From Curtobacterium sp. TC1 (GTDB taxonomy: Bacteria > Actinomycetota > Actinomycetes > Actinomycetales > Microbacteriaceae), in the NCBI RefSeq assembly GCF_019844075.1, contig NZ_CP081962.1:99763-163762 (forward strand): a DNA stretch of 64,000 nucleotides, read 5' to 3'. The translations under genes and the position numbers were made by a program. The notes beneath the pieces were generated by a model, which saw only the letters and a program-made list of their open reading frames with translations, ran no database searches and was not told the origin of the DNA. Positions 1-8,771 of the stretch are shown here, one piece after another; within the stretch, counting starts at the first letter, position 1; every line of letters begins with the position of its first letter.

Positions 1-46
1 ACGCGAGTGCCACCGTTGCTGCGGTCAGCGCGAACTTCTTGAACAT
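1..46 (-). CDS. N-terminus of an exported protein (partial)
   Basis: Only the first 15 codons lie in the window. They read MFKKFALTAATVALA, a short lysine-rich start followed by an alanine-rich hydrophobic run, which is the beginning of a Sec-type signal peptide. An AAGGGGG ribosome-binding site sits 4-5 bases upstream of the ATG on the minus strand. The mature protein lies outside the window, so nothing can be said about its function. Confidence 0.6.
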   Translation of the reverse strand, partial: MFKKFALTAATVALA

Positions 47-965
47 GAGACCCCCTTGGTTACTGGTTTTGGGCCAGCATCGTCCAGGCGATCTGACGTT
101 GTCAAGAGGCATTTGACCGACATGCGATTGATTGACGAAGGTCAGTCGCCTGAAGCGCGACAGCTCAAGTCTCGAAAGTTTACGGCTGCGAGACGTCTCG
201 CAGTGCGACCCACTCCCCCAGAGCAGACCCAGCGTTGACCATCTCGCAGCCATGTCTCGCAAGAGCTCGGTGGCTCTCGCGTCGTGGTGGTCGGTTACGA
301 GACAGGACCGAAGCGGCTCCCGAGTGCGAAGTGGATAGCGTCGTCGTCGGCTACAGGAGCGCTGGTATCGGTGTCCGATAGCCGGTGTTGGGTTCAGCTG
401 GTCGCACTGCATGACCCACTCGCCAGCTACCAACTCGAGGTCGCTTACTCGGGGATCACCTGGACCTGACTGAGAACGATCTCTGGCCATCGGGCGATCA
501 CAGGGCGCCCGCAGGAGCCCTCGCGCACGGCCTGACCCCGAAGGTCTCGTTGAGATGGCCGCGAAACCGGTACACCTGCGAGTCGCAGGCCTCTCAGGCC
601 CGGCGCACGACCAGGCAGCCATGCTCCTCCCTGCGCTGCACACGTGTGCGATCAACCACGTGCGCAGCGACCGCCGATGCTCCGAAGACCACGGTCACTG
701 CCGCGAGCAAGCTCACCACCGGTGTCGACGTCTGCGGTGAGCGATCGGCTGTCGGACATCATCGAGCGATGCTCTGATGAACGGCAGTTTCAGGTTGGGT
801 CACCTCTTTCGAGCCCCGCACACGTTTTTTCCAACGTCGACGCACGAACACGTCGCTCCAAGCACTTTGCGGCCGGACCTGCCGATAGTAGGAGGTAGGC
901 GCTATAGTTGACCTCGCAGACCCCCTCCGCGCACGCGGGCCAAGGGGGTCTAGCTGTGTCCGGAG
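47..965. other. Gene-poor stretch with no supported gene
   Basis: About 0.9 kb between the exported-protein start and the DUF3800 gene. Short open frames exist on both strands, but none has a convincing ribosome-binding site, codon pattern or recognisable motif. A GATAGCCGG half-dyad near 375 resembles the dispersed TAGCCGATCGGCTA motif seen elsewhere in the window. It may be a decayed region or carry regulatory DNA. Confidence 0.4.
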
Positions 966-1667
966 TCAGATCTGCTGCGGCCCGCGAGCGGGATCACGCT
1001 CGGCAAGGTACTTCTCGTACCACTGCTGGGCAAACTGGTTGCTGTCGTGCTGATCGAGGTACGCGTTCGCGCTCCATGCGACCAGATCGGCCATCTGCTC
1101 CAGCTGCGACTGTTGCGAGTCAAGGTGGATGGCGTCCTCGATGACGCGACGCTTGTCCAGCTTGAGCGCTCGGTGCGTCGATCGGTATGTGGAGTCCGAC
1201 CCATCGCCATCCATGAAGATCATCGCCAACGAGTTCGACTGCTCGAGCTCATGCTCCACACGGGAAACTAAAGCCGTGTACGCCTGCTGCCGTGTCTGCG
1301 CGAACTCTTCCGGGAGACCGTTCCGGTAGACGGCGCCGACGCGCAAGCCCTGCGCGCAGCGCAGGGTCTCGAGACACTCTTCCGCGACCTCGCGCCCAAA
1401 ATCTTTCCAGTAGTCCACGCCGTTGTGCCTGTGTCGCTCTGGGAACTTGCGCGAGATCCTGCCACGGCCGTTGACGTAGTCGACCGTGTGTAGCTCTTGG
1501 GTGACCGGGATCCCCGACTCACGCCACAGCCGTTTCCGCAGCTCGAGCCAGTCCCGCAGAATCCCTGCCCATCGGTCTGGAGCGAACTCGATCCACCCGT
1601 AGACGACCAATCCCGACTGCGGCCGCCCCGAGTCGTCGACGTAGATGAGGCGATCAAGTCCTGGCAC
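966..1667 (-). CDS. DUF3800 domain protein
   Basis: A 233-residue protein whose N-terminus LIYVDDSG matches the acidic Y-x-D-E/D-S-G signature that opens DUF3800 proteins, a family with an RNase H-like acidic core often found in phage-defence and mobile regions. Further acidic motifs follow (FMDGDGSD around residue 170 and HLDSQQSQLEQMADLVAW near the C-terminus), in the order expected for the family. The frame is open for another 81 codons upstream, but that stretch is low-complexity arginine/serine and overlaps a dispersed repeat, so the GTG at 1667 was chosen. The ribosome-binding site is weak. Nuclease activity is an inference from the family. Confidence 0.75.
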   Translation of the reverse strand: MPGLDRLIYVDDSGRPQSGLVVYGWIEFAPDRWAGILRDWLELRKRLWRESGIPVTQELHTVDYVNGRGRISRKFPERHRHNGVDYWKDFGREVAEECLETLRCAQGLRVGAVYRNGLPEEFAQTRQQAYTALVSRVEHELEQSNSLAMIFMDGDGSDSTYRSTHRALKLDKRRVIEDAIHLDSQQSQLEQMADLVAWSANAYLDQHDSNQFAQQWYEKYLAERDPARGPQQI

Positions 1668-1750
1668 GGCCCCATTCTTGCAACCTTCAAGCCCGGACCC
1701 GGAACGGCTCGGGCGTGCTGTACCACGCCGGCGCGATGTCTCGATAGCCG

Positions 1751-1837
1751 ATCGGCTACCGCACGGCCCGGCGCCCGTGTCGGTGCCCTTGGAAGTCCGC
1801 GGACGCAGATGTCGCATCAGACCCGCCCGGTGACGTG
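1751..1837. repeat. Dispersed ~86-bp repeat, copy 1
   Basis: This segment begins ATCGGCTACCGCAC and contains GTCGCATCAGACCCGCCC. It aligns without large gaps to 62697-62782, at roughly 70-75 percent identity judged by eye. The preceding bases complete the dyad TAGCCGATCGGCTA. It lies directly upstream of the DUF3800 gene on the minus strand. Its nature (decayed mobile element end, regulatory module or gene fragment) is unknown. Confidence 0.5.
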
Positions 1838-1872
1838 CCCGGCTGGGGAGAGCTACGCGAGACATAGCGAGC

Positions 1873-1980
1873 ATGATCGACCAGGTCATCAGGCACGGCA
1901 GCGTCCTCAACGGCGCCCTGGACTTCGCTGCAGAGCGGAAGTCCCCCGCCGAGCTAGCTGCCGAGCGACGCCCAGCGTAA
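1873..1980 (+). CDS. Possible 35-residue protein
   Basis: An ATG-started frame encodes a 35-residue peptide with an ordered, helix-like C-terminus (DFAAERKSPAELAAERRPA). No good ribosome-binding site precedes it, and it lies just after the dispersed repeat. It may be a genuine small gene or the remnant of a longer one. No family was recognised. Confidence 0.25.
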   Translation: MIDQVIRHGSVLNGALDFAAERKSPAELAAERRPA

Positions 1981-2060
1981 CGTGGCCGCCCTTGGGATCA
2001 TCGAAACCTCCAAGAACCACAGCGACCCACGTTCAAGCACGGCAGCCGTAGCGTGAACCC

Positions 2061-2666
2061 GTGGACGAGATCCGATCTGACCGCTACCCGTTGCATCCAG
2101 CCTTCGACCCTAGCCTCGCGGCATGGCTCACTTCGCTGGAGGAACTCACCTCATCCGAGTTCACGATCCGGGAGGCAACAGCAGGCTCCGCTGACGCTCG
2201 TTGGCTGAGATACATGCAGGGTGCCTGCGAACCGATCGACCCCCAACCAGAGTCCGAAAACGACAAAACGATCGCCGGACAGTTGGTGCTCTTCGCGATG
2301 GTCGGGCAAACACCTGTCGGGTTCTGCGTCTCGATGACCGACACCGCGGCATCGGACCCGATGTTCATCCAGACCGTGGGGGTCGTGGGAACCGCACGTG
2401 GCCGCGGCATCGGCCTTGCGCTGATGCACGCCGTCGCGGAGCAGGCCCCGGACCGCAACATTGCCCTTGCCACCCAGAATGACAATCTGGCAGCGCGACG
2501 CATGAACGAGCGCTTTGCAGCGTCGATCGGCGCTGAACTCCGACGATTGAACCTCGGCACGTACAACGACGACAACCTCGGCATCCGACGCGGTCTCGGC
2601 TACCGTGCCTGGACGATCGACCGGTCTCACCCAACTGCAGACAGCCCGATAACGAGCATGGGTTAG
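2061..2666 (+). CDS. GNAT-family N-acetyltransferase
   Basis: A 201-residue protein with the GNAT fold signature. Strand beta-4 is VGVVGTAR, followed by the acetyl-CoA pyrophosphate-binding loop ARGRGIGLALM (R/Q-x-x-G-x-G/A, about residues 113-123). NDNLAARRMNERF is the segment around alpha-4, and LGIRRGLGYR near the end is the usual closing strand. It should transfer an acetyl group from acetyl-CoA to an amine; the substrate cannot be told. The GTG start lacks a strong ribosome-binding site, so the true start could be a little downstream. It stands alone between DUF3800 and lsr2. Confidence 0.8.
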   Translation: MDEIRSDRYPLHPAFDPSLAAWLTSLEELTSSEFTIREATAGSADARWLRYMQGACEPIDPQPESENDKTIAGQLVLFAMVGQTPVGFCVSMTDTAASDPMFIQTVGVVGTARGRGIGLALMHAVAEQAPDRNIALATQNDNLAARRMNERFAASIGAELRRLNLGTYNDDNLGIRRGLGYRAWTIDRSHPTADSPITSMG

Positions 2667-2793
2667 GCGCCCGGAGCCTAGCAGGCCTGTCCCCGGCTCA
2701 TCCAAATCTGACTTTGCTCTGAATCTGCAAAGACGCGCGCCCGACGAGATATCTGTCACAGTAGAGGCAGCTCCCAATCGAAAGGTAAATTCC

Positions 2794-3138
2794 ATGGCGC
2801 AGAAAGTCACCACTCACCTGGTCGATGACCTCACCGGCGACACCATCGAGGAAGGCAAGGGGCGCACGGTGTCCTTCTCCTTCGACGGCGGGCACTACGA
2901 GATCGATCTCACCGACGACAACGCTGACGCGCTCCGCGAAACGCTCTCTGACTACGTCGCTGCCGCGCGGAAGGTCAGCGGCCGCGCCGGGCGTACCAGT
3001 TCCGGGGGCGCATCGAAGCGTGGGAACTCGGAAGAGCTCGCGAAGATCCGCGAGTGGGCCAACGCGAACGGCCACGAGGTCTCCTCCCGCGGCCGCATCA
3101 GCCAGGCCGTCCGCGAGGCGTACGACGCCGCACACTGA
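2794..3138 (+). CDS. lsr2: Lsr2 nucleoid-associated protein
   Basis: A 114-residue protein that matches Lsr2 over its full length. The N-terminal dimerisation domain begins MAQKVTTHLVDDLTGD and continues through FDGGHYEIDLTDDNA. A basic linker (about residues 61-76) leads to the DNA-binding domain with IREWANANGHEVSSRGRIS, carrying the family's R-G-R AT-hook-like motif. Lsr2 is the actinobacterial H-NS analogue: it bridges DNA and silences AT-rich, horizontally acquired genes. It fits the neighbourhood of foreign genes here. An AAAGG ribosome-binding site precedes the ATG, and a perfect 40-bp palindromic terminator follows. A broken second copy lies at 8185-8400. Confidence 0.95.
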   Translation: MAQKVTTHLVDDLTGDTIEEGKGRTVSFSFDGGHYEIDLTDDNADALRETLSDYVAAARKVSGRAGRTSSGGASKRGNSEELAKIREWANANGHEVSSRGRISQAVREAYDAAH

Positions 3139-3152
3139 CGCGACTCCCCCAC

Positions 3153-3192
3153 GAGAAGAGCCGGCTGCCCTCGAGGGCAGCCGGCTCTTCTC
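3153..3192. terminator. Perfect 40-bp palindromic terminator
   Basis: Two 20-base arms (first arm GAGAAGAGCCGGCTGCCCTC) are exact reverse complements with no spacer, 15 bases after the lsr2 stop. There is no long T-run, which is common in high-GC bacteria. It can work on both strands, so it may also end the minus-strand DUF4236 gene at 3248. Confidence 0.85.
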
Positions 3193-3247
3193 ATCGAGGC
3201 CGATACGGCGGTTTTATGTCAAGTGGCGATCCCGCTCGGTAACGGCA

Positions 3248-4303
3248 TCAGCGTGGCGCCATCCCGAGGAGCGAGCCCGCTTCGTCGAGGGCGGTCACGC
3301 GTGAGGATTGCACGCTCCAGAACAAGCCTTGCGCTGTGCTGATCTCCAGCCGACCGTATTGCACGACGGGAAGGGCGGGGTTGTTCTTGAAGCGCCGGTC
3401 CGGGCCGCCCTTGACGTTGACGTACTGCCAGGTCTCGCCGATGAGCTGTGTGTCTTTCGGCACGTGTCCCGGCTGTTCAACGAAGCGGGTCACTGACCGC
3501 CGTACGGTCAGATGCCGGTAGGCCACGTCCGAGTAGCGCTTGCCGGTGCCCACGAGAAGCCGGTCCGGCAGGAAGTAGAGCGTCTCGCTCCCCGCCCGGA
3601 CGGTCGGGATGTCGATGTTCGTGGCGAGATACCTCGGCTGCTGAATGCGTGCCTCAGCGGAGACTCGTTGGACGATGGAGCCGACGCCAGCGTTCACCTT
3701 GTGTTGGTACGTGGTCTGGACTTGGCCCGACTGGACGGTTCGCCAGAGCTTGGCGCTGCTCGAAGTGGCATCCCATGAGGTGACGAACCGGTCGAACCAA
3801 CGAGCTGCGTTGTCCTCGAGATCGTAGAAGAGAACGACGTTCTTCCGGAGCCCGTCACGAAGGAACAGCCACCAGCAGCCCGGGATAGCGAGTGCCCAGA
3901 CGATGAGTCCCCACGGCATGAGCACTGCCCCGATCCCGAAGGCGGCAATCGCAGCGATCCAGCCCCAGCGCGGTCGTCGTGCAGCATCGTTGAGCTGCTG
4001 CACGATGTCGTCGCCGCCGGTCGGCCGGAGCTCGAGCGCAGATAAGCCGCTGGTGTCATCCATGAGGACTTCAGCTGGGTTCCACGGCACGGACGCCACT
4101 GGCGGTGTCTGGACACTGGGTCTGCTTCGCGCGGGCTTCGATGAGAGATACATCACGCCGCTGGAACCGACCCGTACGTAGTTCCCGCGGGGCCCTGCGC
4201 CGATGCGAAGCCCTGGCACCCCCGCGCTAACACCGATACCTGACTTCGACAGGTTGAACCGCAGCGGCCCAGCTTTCACACTCGTGCGGATCGAGATCCC
4301 CAT
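3248..4303 (-). CDS. DUF4236 membrane protein
   Basis: A 351-residue protein opening with MGISIRTSVKAGPLRFNLSK, then SGIGVSAGVPGLRIGAGPRG. This is the DUF4236 domain, a small Gly-rich module of unknown function. The ATG at 4303 follows a near-perfect AAAGGAGGGG ribosome-binding site, so the upstream extension was rejected. After a Pro/Ser linker, two adjacent hydrophobic segments (about residues 140-180, WIAAIAAFGIGAVLMPWGL and VWALAIPGCWWLFL) indicate a membrane hairpin. The remaining C-terminal half is soluble and beta-rich. It stands alone, convergent with lsr2 and divergent from the G5-domain gene. Its cellular role is unknown. Confidence 0.75.
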   Translation of the reverse strand: MGISIRTSVKAGPLRFNLSKSGIGVSAGVPGLRIGAGPRGNYVRVGSSGVMYLSSKPARSRPSVQTPPVASVPWNPAEVLMDDTSGLSALELRPTGGDDIVQQLNDAARRPRWGWIAAIAAFGIGAVLMPWGLIVWALAIPGCWWLFLRDGLRKNVVLFYDLEDNAARWFDRFVTSWDATSSSAKLWRTVQSGQVQTTYQHKVNAGVGSIVQRVSAEARIQQPRYLATNIDIPTVRAGSETLYFLPDRLLVGTGKRYSDVAYRHLTVRRSVTRFVEQPGHVPKDTQLIGETWQYVNVKGGPDRRFKNNPALPVVQYGRLEISTAQGLFWSVQSSRVTALDEAGSLLGMAPR

Positions 4304-4470
4304 GTGCCCCTCCTTTGGGTCTCGCTCATGATGCAGTGCCGAGAGCTCACGACGCGAGTGCTCGAGCATGTTCCGACGTCGTTGGCGCACCGCTCACCCC
4401 CGATCTGGGGGAAAGCGTTGAGCTGGGCAGCCCCGCAGACTTGTGCGGTCCTCATCTCCAGGGAGCCGCA

Positions 4471-5268
<798 letters not shown>

Positions 5269-5407
5269 TTCGAATCTCGACGGAACACGCTCCCACGCCG
5301 ATCCGCAAAACGAAACAGGCCACGGGCTCCCGCCGCCGCCATCGGGAGCCAGCCGTAGCATTCGAGCAAGCTCACGCTTGTGAGCGCTGATGGCAAAGGA
5401 GCCAATC

Positions 5408-5554
5408 ATGCGAGTTGCCGCGTACCACTCGACGAACGAGTCGGATCCTGACGTCCACCACGTGGACAATGACTGCCCTGTAGGCCGACAAATCCCGTCC
5501 TACAACAGGGAGCCCGGAACAAACGGCTGGCGCCGCTGCGAACGCTGCGAGTAG
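5408..5554 (+). CDS. 48-residue Cys-containing small protein
   Basis: The frame reads MRVAAYHSTNESDPDVHHVD, then NDCPVGRQIPSYNREPGTNG and WRRCERCE. The layout of one Cys in C-P-x-G-x-x-I, a conserved R-x-x-G-T-x-G, and a final C-x-x-C looks like a small metal-ribbon protein, a type I associate with short hypothetical proteins of actinobacteria. An AAAGGAG ribosome-binding site lies 6 bases before the ATG, and a hairpin follows the stop. No biochemical role is known. Confidence 0.65.
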   Translation: MRVAAYHSTNESDPDVHHVDNDCPVGRQIPSYNREPGTNGWRRCERCE

Positions 5555-5562
5555 CAGCTGCC

Positions 5563-5594
5563 CTGGGTACAGGTGAGACCTCGCCTGCACCCAG
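5563..5594 (+). terminator. Stem-loop after the 48-residue gene
   Basis: A 15-base stem (left arm CTGGGTACAGGTGAG) with one mismatch and one G-U pair closes over a two-base loop, starting 9 bases past the stop. It is a plausible factor-independent terminator without a T-run. Confidence 0.5.
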
Positions 5595-5782
5595 AGGCTC
5601 TCGCAAAGACCGGCTTCTGGCGTGACGCACCGCGGGACACCCTCGCCCTTCCGCACGGAGCCGAATAGCGATCGCGAGGCAGCGAACTCCGGCAGCTCTA
5701 GAGCGTCCGACGGCTCCGGGAGACCAGCCGATACCGCGCTCTTATGTCAGTTTAAGGTTCTAAGGACTCAAGGGCCGCCTCA

Positions 5783-6179
5783 GTGCTCGAATTGCTCGAA
5801 GGAGCGAGCGCACCCGGCGTGCGCCGGTTCGACGTCGATGCATTCGTGCAGTCAAATAATCTGCTCGAGCTGCTGTCGAAGGACGACGTGGGCTCCGCCG
5901 GCGCGCTGCTGACCACGCTCATCGGTGCCATCTGCAAGTCCGGGAACAACAGGCGCAGCGCACCGCGCGCGGCCGGCTGACAGTGCCCGTCGTGACCGAG
6001 CTGGACAAATGCGCGAACATCGTACGGTGGCCGGAGCTGCCGTCCGGGTACTCGTTCTACAGCTCGCTCGGCATGCCGATCAACACGTACTTCCAGTCGC
6101 GCTGCGAACGCTGATCGAGCAGGACGACCCGGCGCCGACCGCGGCTCCGCACGAGGTGCAGGCGGGCGCTCGTGGCTGA
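5783..6179 (+). pseudogene. VirD4/TraG-like coupling protein remnant
   Basis: This is the C-terminal part of a conjugative type IV coupling ATPase, broken in two ways. The first frame gives GVRRFDVDAFVQSNNLLELLSK and AGALLTTLIGAIC. A shift near 5938 moves the reading to REQQAQRTARGRLTVPVVTEL, then DKCANIVRWPELPSGYS, which is the DEAANVxRWxELPDLYSHxGSRG region of TraG-type proteins. That frame ends at 6114, well before the expected C-terminus. A third frame then carries a tail-like ALRTLIEQDDPAPTAAP that ends at 6179, overlapping the start of the DUF4913 gene. A frameshift plus an internal deletion explains all pieces. It shows that an integrative conjugative element or plasmid once lay here. 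Confidence 0.7.
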
Positions 6180-6693
6180 CATCGAGGGCTTCGACCCCGC
6201 GAGAATGGACGACGCGGCCGCGGAGCTCACCGATCCCGAGCTCACGGACCCGGAACTCGCCGGCGAGGACGACGAGGACGTGGGGCAGGTGAGTATGCGT
6301 GCGGTGCTCCTCGATTGGGTAACGGCGCACTTCGCCGGCGTCGAGTACGTGCACACCGACGAGCGGGCTCCCTGTTGCCCGGAGTGGTGGAAGCGCCCCG
6401 AGGTGGTGTCCCGACTCTGAGCGCTCTGGCAAGCCCAGGAGCAGGCCGAAGCGGATGCTGCCGACGACCTGTCAGCGCCGTCTGACTGGTCGTTGTCGCA
6501 CTGGGACCGTCGCGCGGCGGTCCTGTTCGACTCCAGCCGCGGACCGTTCCGCAAGTGCGACCGGTGGCTCGAACACCTGCACAGCAGCGACGGCCTGCAC
6601 GAGCAGCCCGTGCCGGTCGACTTCCCCCACACAGCTGGCATTCCCTCCAGTGAGCGCCGCAAGGAGTCCCCGCGCCCTACGATGACCACATGA
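6172..6693 (+). pseudogene. DUF4913 protein gene with an in-frame stop
   Basis: The frame encodes VLLDWVTAHFAGVEY, then APCCPEWWKRPEVVSRL, a TGA stop at 6418, and resumes in the same frame with ALWQAQEQAE to GPFRKCDRWL. The C-x-E-W-W-x-H/R-x-E-x-x-x-R-L and G-P-F-x-x-C signatures are those of DUF4913, a family found on actinobacterial plasmids and next to TraG-like genes. The stop replaces a residue inside R-L-x-A-L-W. Its last codon overlaps the ATG of the next gene (ATGA), so translation of that gene may once have been coupled to this one. Confidence 0.7.
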
Positions 6694-8162
6694 GCCGTAC
6701 TCGCGTTGAGGAAGTGTTCAAGACTTCCGGCATCCCAACCCATACCTTCGTCCCCCCGGCGGCCTTCCCGAGGCTCAAAGTTGCACTTCGCACCCCGGGA
6801 CGGGGTGTCATCGTCGAGGGGCCATCCGGAATCGGGAAGTCGACCGCGATCGACAAGGCCCTTCGAGAGCTTGAGATGGACGCGAATGTCACACGTCTCT
6901 CAGCACGCGAGCCCACTGACGTTGAGTATCTAGAGGCCCTGCCCGACCTCGGCAAGTTTGGTACCGTGGTAATCGACGACTTTCACCGCCTAGAGGAATC
7001 GGTCAAGGGGCGCATTGCCGACCTACTGAAGGTGACAGCGGACGCCGAGGACGAGCAGCGTAAGCTCGTCATTATCGGTATCAATGACGCTGGAAAATCC
7101 CTCATTGACACTGCCCCAGATCTGACAAATCGACTTGAAGTGGTCCGATTCGAAATCGAACTTCCTCAAAAAATTCAGGAGCTTGTAGAGGCAGGGGAGG
7201 GTGCTCTAAATATTACCCTCGCCGCCAAATCCCTAATTGTGGAACGCTCTCGCGGCAGTTTCTACATCGCTCAGCTTTTGTGCATGAACGCCTGCATTCA
7301 AGCCAATGTGCTCGAACGTCCGGTTTCACGTAAAGCCGTAAACACGCCTTATGCGGCGGTGCAACGACAGGTTGTGGAACGTCAGAGGGACCGATTTGGG
7401 GACGCGGTTCGAAGCTTCGCCCGCGGCACACGGTTCCGCCCCGGCGGGCGGGCACCATACCTGCACATTCTCCGATGGCTTGCGGAGTCGGATGCGTGGA
7501 GCATTTCGATCGAAGACGAAATGAGGCATCACCCAACCGAAAAAGCCAGCGTCTTCCTCGTCCTCGATCGCGGATACCTTGCTAGCCAGGTCAGCTCACC
7601 AGAGATCAGCAGGCTTCTCCACTTCAACGAGCATGGTTCCATTCTGTCCGTCGAGGACCCAATGCTGACCTTTTACCTGCGATCCATATCATGGCCAGAC
7701 TTTGTGCGCGAAGTCGGTTTCGCTAAAGTCGACTACGAAGAGACGTACGACATCGCCTTGTCGTTTGCCGGAGAAGATCGCGCTTACGCTGATGCTCTAC
7801 GCGACGGCTTGGAGGATCTCGGACATACAGTCTTTTACGATATGGCCGAGCAGCACCGCTTCCTCGGGGAAGACATTGAAGCCTTCCTTGCGCCCATTTA
7901 CGCCTCAAATTCAAGGTATGTGGTTGTGGTACTCGGCGAAATGTACGGGCGCAAGCGATGGACGCTATTCGAGGCGAGCAATTACAAAAGTCGAATTGAT
8001 GAAGGGCAAGTAATCCCTGTTTGGTCCACGCGGGTTGCGGCAAGCCCATTCGACTCCACGCGAGACAGGGGCGGTCTCGACTTTGATCCTGATAAGGAAG
8101 CACTCCCCCAGGCTTTACAACACGCCGGGGTGATTTCAAAAAAGCTCGGCCTGATGGACTAG
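6690..8162 (+). CDS. ATPase-TIR fusion, probable immune protein
   Basis: A 490-residue protein. Residues 1-350 form a P-loop ATPase module with Walker A GPSGIGKST (44-52) and Walker B TVVIDDFH (92-99). Residues about 353-480 form a TIR domain starting YDIALSFAGEDRAYADAL and containing VVVLGEMYGRKRWTLFEAS; Glu428 sits where catalytic TIR domains carry the NAD-cleaving glutamate. The order fits STAND-like or AAA-TIR defence proteins, in which the ATPase part senses or oligomerises and the TIR depletes NAD or makes a signal. Several AT-richer stretches (for example 7140-7260) contrast with neighbours and point to transfer. It sits among mobile-element wrecks and next to a second TIR-type operon. 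Confidence 0.8.
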   Translation: MSRTRVEEVFKTSGIPTHTFVPPAAFPRLKVALRTPGRGVIVEGPSGIGKSTAIDKALRELEMDANVTRLSAREPTDVEYLEALPDLGKFGTVVIDDFHRLEESVKGRIADLLKVTADAEDEQRKLVIIGINDAGKSLIDTAPDLTNRLEVVRFEIELPQKIQELVEAGEGALNITLAAKSLIVERSRGSFYIAQLLCMNACIQANVLERPVSRKAVNTPYAAVQRQVVERQRDRFGDAVRSFARGTRFRPGGRAPYLHILRWLAESDAWSISIEDEMRHHPTEKASVFLVLDRGYLASQVSSPEISRLLHFNEHGSILSVEDPMLTFYLRSISWPDFVREVGFAKVDYEETYDIALSFAGEDRAYADALRDGLEDLGHTVFYDMAEQHRFLGEDIEAFLAPIYASNSRYVVVVLGEMYGRKRWTLFEASNYKSRIDEGQVIPVWSTRVAASPFDSTRDRGGLDFDPDKEALPQALQHAGVISKKLGLMD

Positions 8163-8184
8163 TTCGGAATCAGCGGGCCCGCGG

Positions 8185-8400
8185 CGGTGGAAACGGTTCA
8201 CTTCTCGTTCGACGGCAGTCACTACGAGATTGACCTGTCCGACAACGCCTAGCAGCTCCGCGAAGCGTTCTCCGACTGCATCGCCGCAGCTCGCAAGACC
8301 GGCAACCGCAGCGGCCGCGCATCCTCTGGCAGCGCCCCGAAGCGTGGCAACTCCGATAAACTCGCCAAGATCCACTCCCCCACACGCAGCAACGGCCGGT
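8185..8400 (+). pseudogene. Broken lsr2 paralogue
   Basis: Translation gives TVHFSFDGSHYEIDLSDNA, a TAG stop, then QLREAFSDCIAAARKTGNR and GRASSGSAPKRGNSDKLAKI. This parallels the intact Lsr2 from residue about 24 to 87. The N-terminal 20 residues, the start codon and the final DNA-binding motif are missing. It is a dead copy, clearly related to but divergent from lsr2 at 2794, and is followed by a hairpin. Confidence 0.85.
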
Positions 8401-8421
8401 CACCCCTCGGGTGCCCGGCCG
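8393..8421. terminator. Hairpin after the lsr2 remnant
   Basis: A 13-base stem (CGGCCGGTCACCC with one mismatch to its partner) closes over three bases. It sits where the functional lsr2 has its own terminator, and also downstream of the minus-strand TIR/caspase operon, so it could still stop transcription from that side. Confidence 0.5.
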
Positions 8422-8492
8422 CTGGTGTTTGCGCCGATGATGGCGCCTTATTTCAGGACCACTCGGCCGCGGAAGCTCTGCGCTCCTTGAAC

Positions 8493-8771
8493 CTAAGCCA
8501 GTGCGTTGGCGCGGCGCAGGGCCAACACGTACTCTCGAGCTTGTTCGCGATCGCTATCGCGCTCTTGCTCGGTGAGGTCGGCGTACGCTGTCGTGGCCTG
8601 GTTTCTCCATCGGTCGACTAGGTGAGCGGGGATACGCAGGCTCCCGTCATCGAGCTGATCGCACTGACTGTGTAGATATTCCTGCCAATGCGCCCATCGT
8701 TCGTGCTCCACTGCGGCAATGGCCTCTAACGCAGCTGTCGTCTGCAAGAATTGGTCTGTCGAACCCGTCAT
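8493..8771 (-). CDS. RyR-domain-like small protein, third gene of TIR-caspase operon
   Basis: A 92-residue, mostly helical protein. AVEHERWAHWQEYLHS near the start, and YADLTEQERDSDREQAREYV near the end, resemble the ryanodine-receptor (RyR) repeat pattern of an H-x-x-W helix followed by Y-x-x-L-x-x-x-E-x-x-x-D-R. In bacteria such modules occur in nucleotide-linked defence contexts. Its ATG overlaps the stop of the caspase gene as TGATG, so the two are almost certainly translated together. It could be a sensor, a regulator or a protease substrate. The RyR match is by eye and moderate. Confidence 0.55.
   Translation of the reverse strand: MTGSTDQFLQTTAALEAIAAVEHERWAHWQEYLHSQCDQLDDGSLRIPAHLVDRWRNQATTAYADLTEQERDSDREQAREYVLALRRANALA

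Noticed and set aside
1668..1910. 81-codon N-terminal extension of the DUF3800 gene
   Set aside because: It is arginine/serine-rich, overlaps a dispersed repeat and lacks a ribosome-binding site; the family signature begins right after the GTG at 1667.
5372..5656. Minus-strand frame opposite the 48-residue gene
   Set aside because: The plus-strand gene has a clear ribosome-binding site and a Cys pattern; the minus frame has neither.
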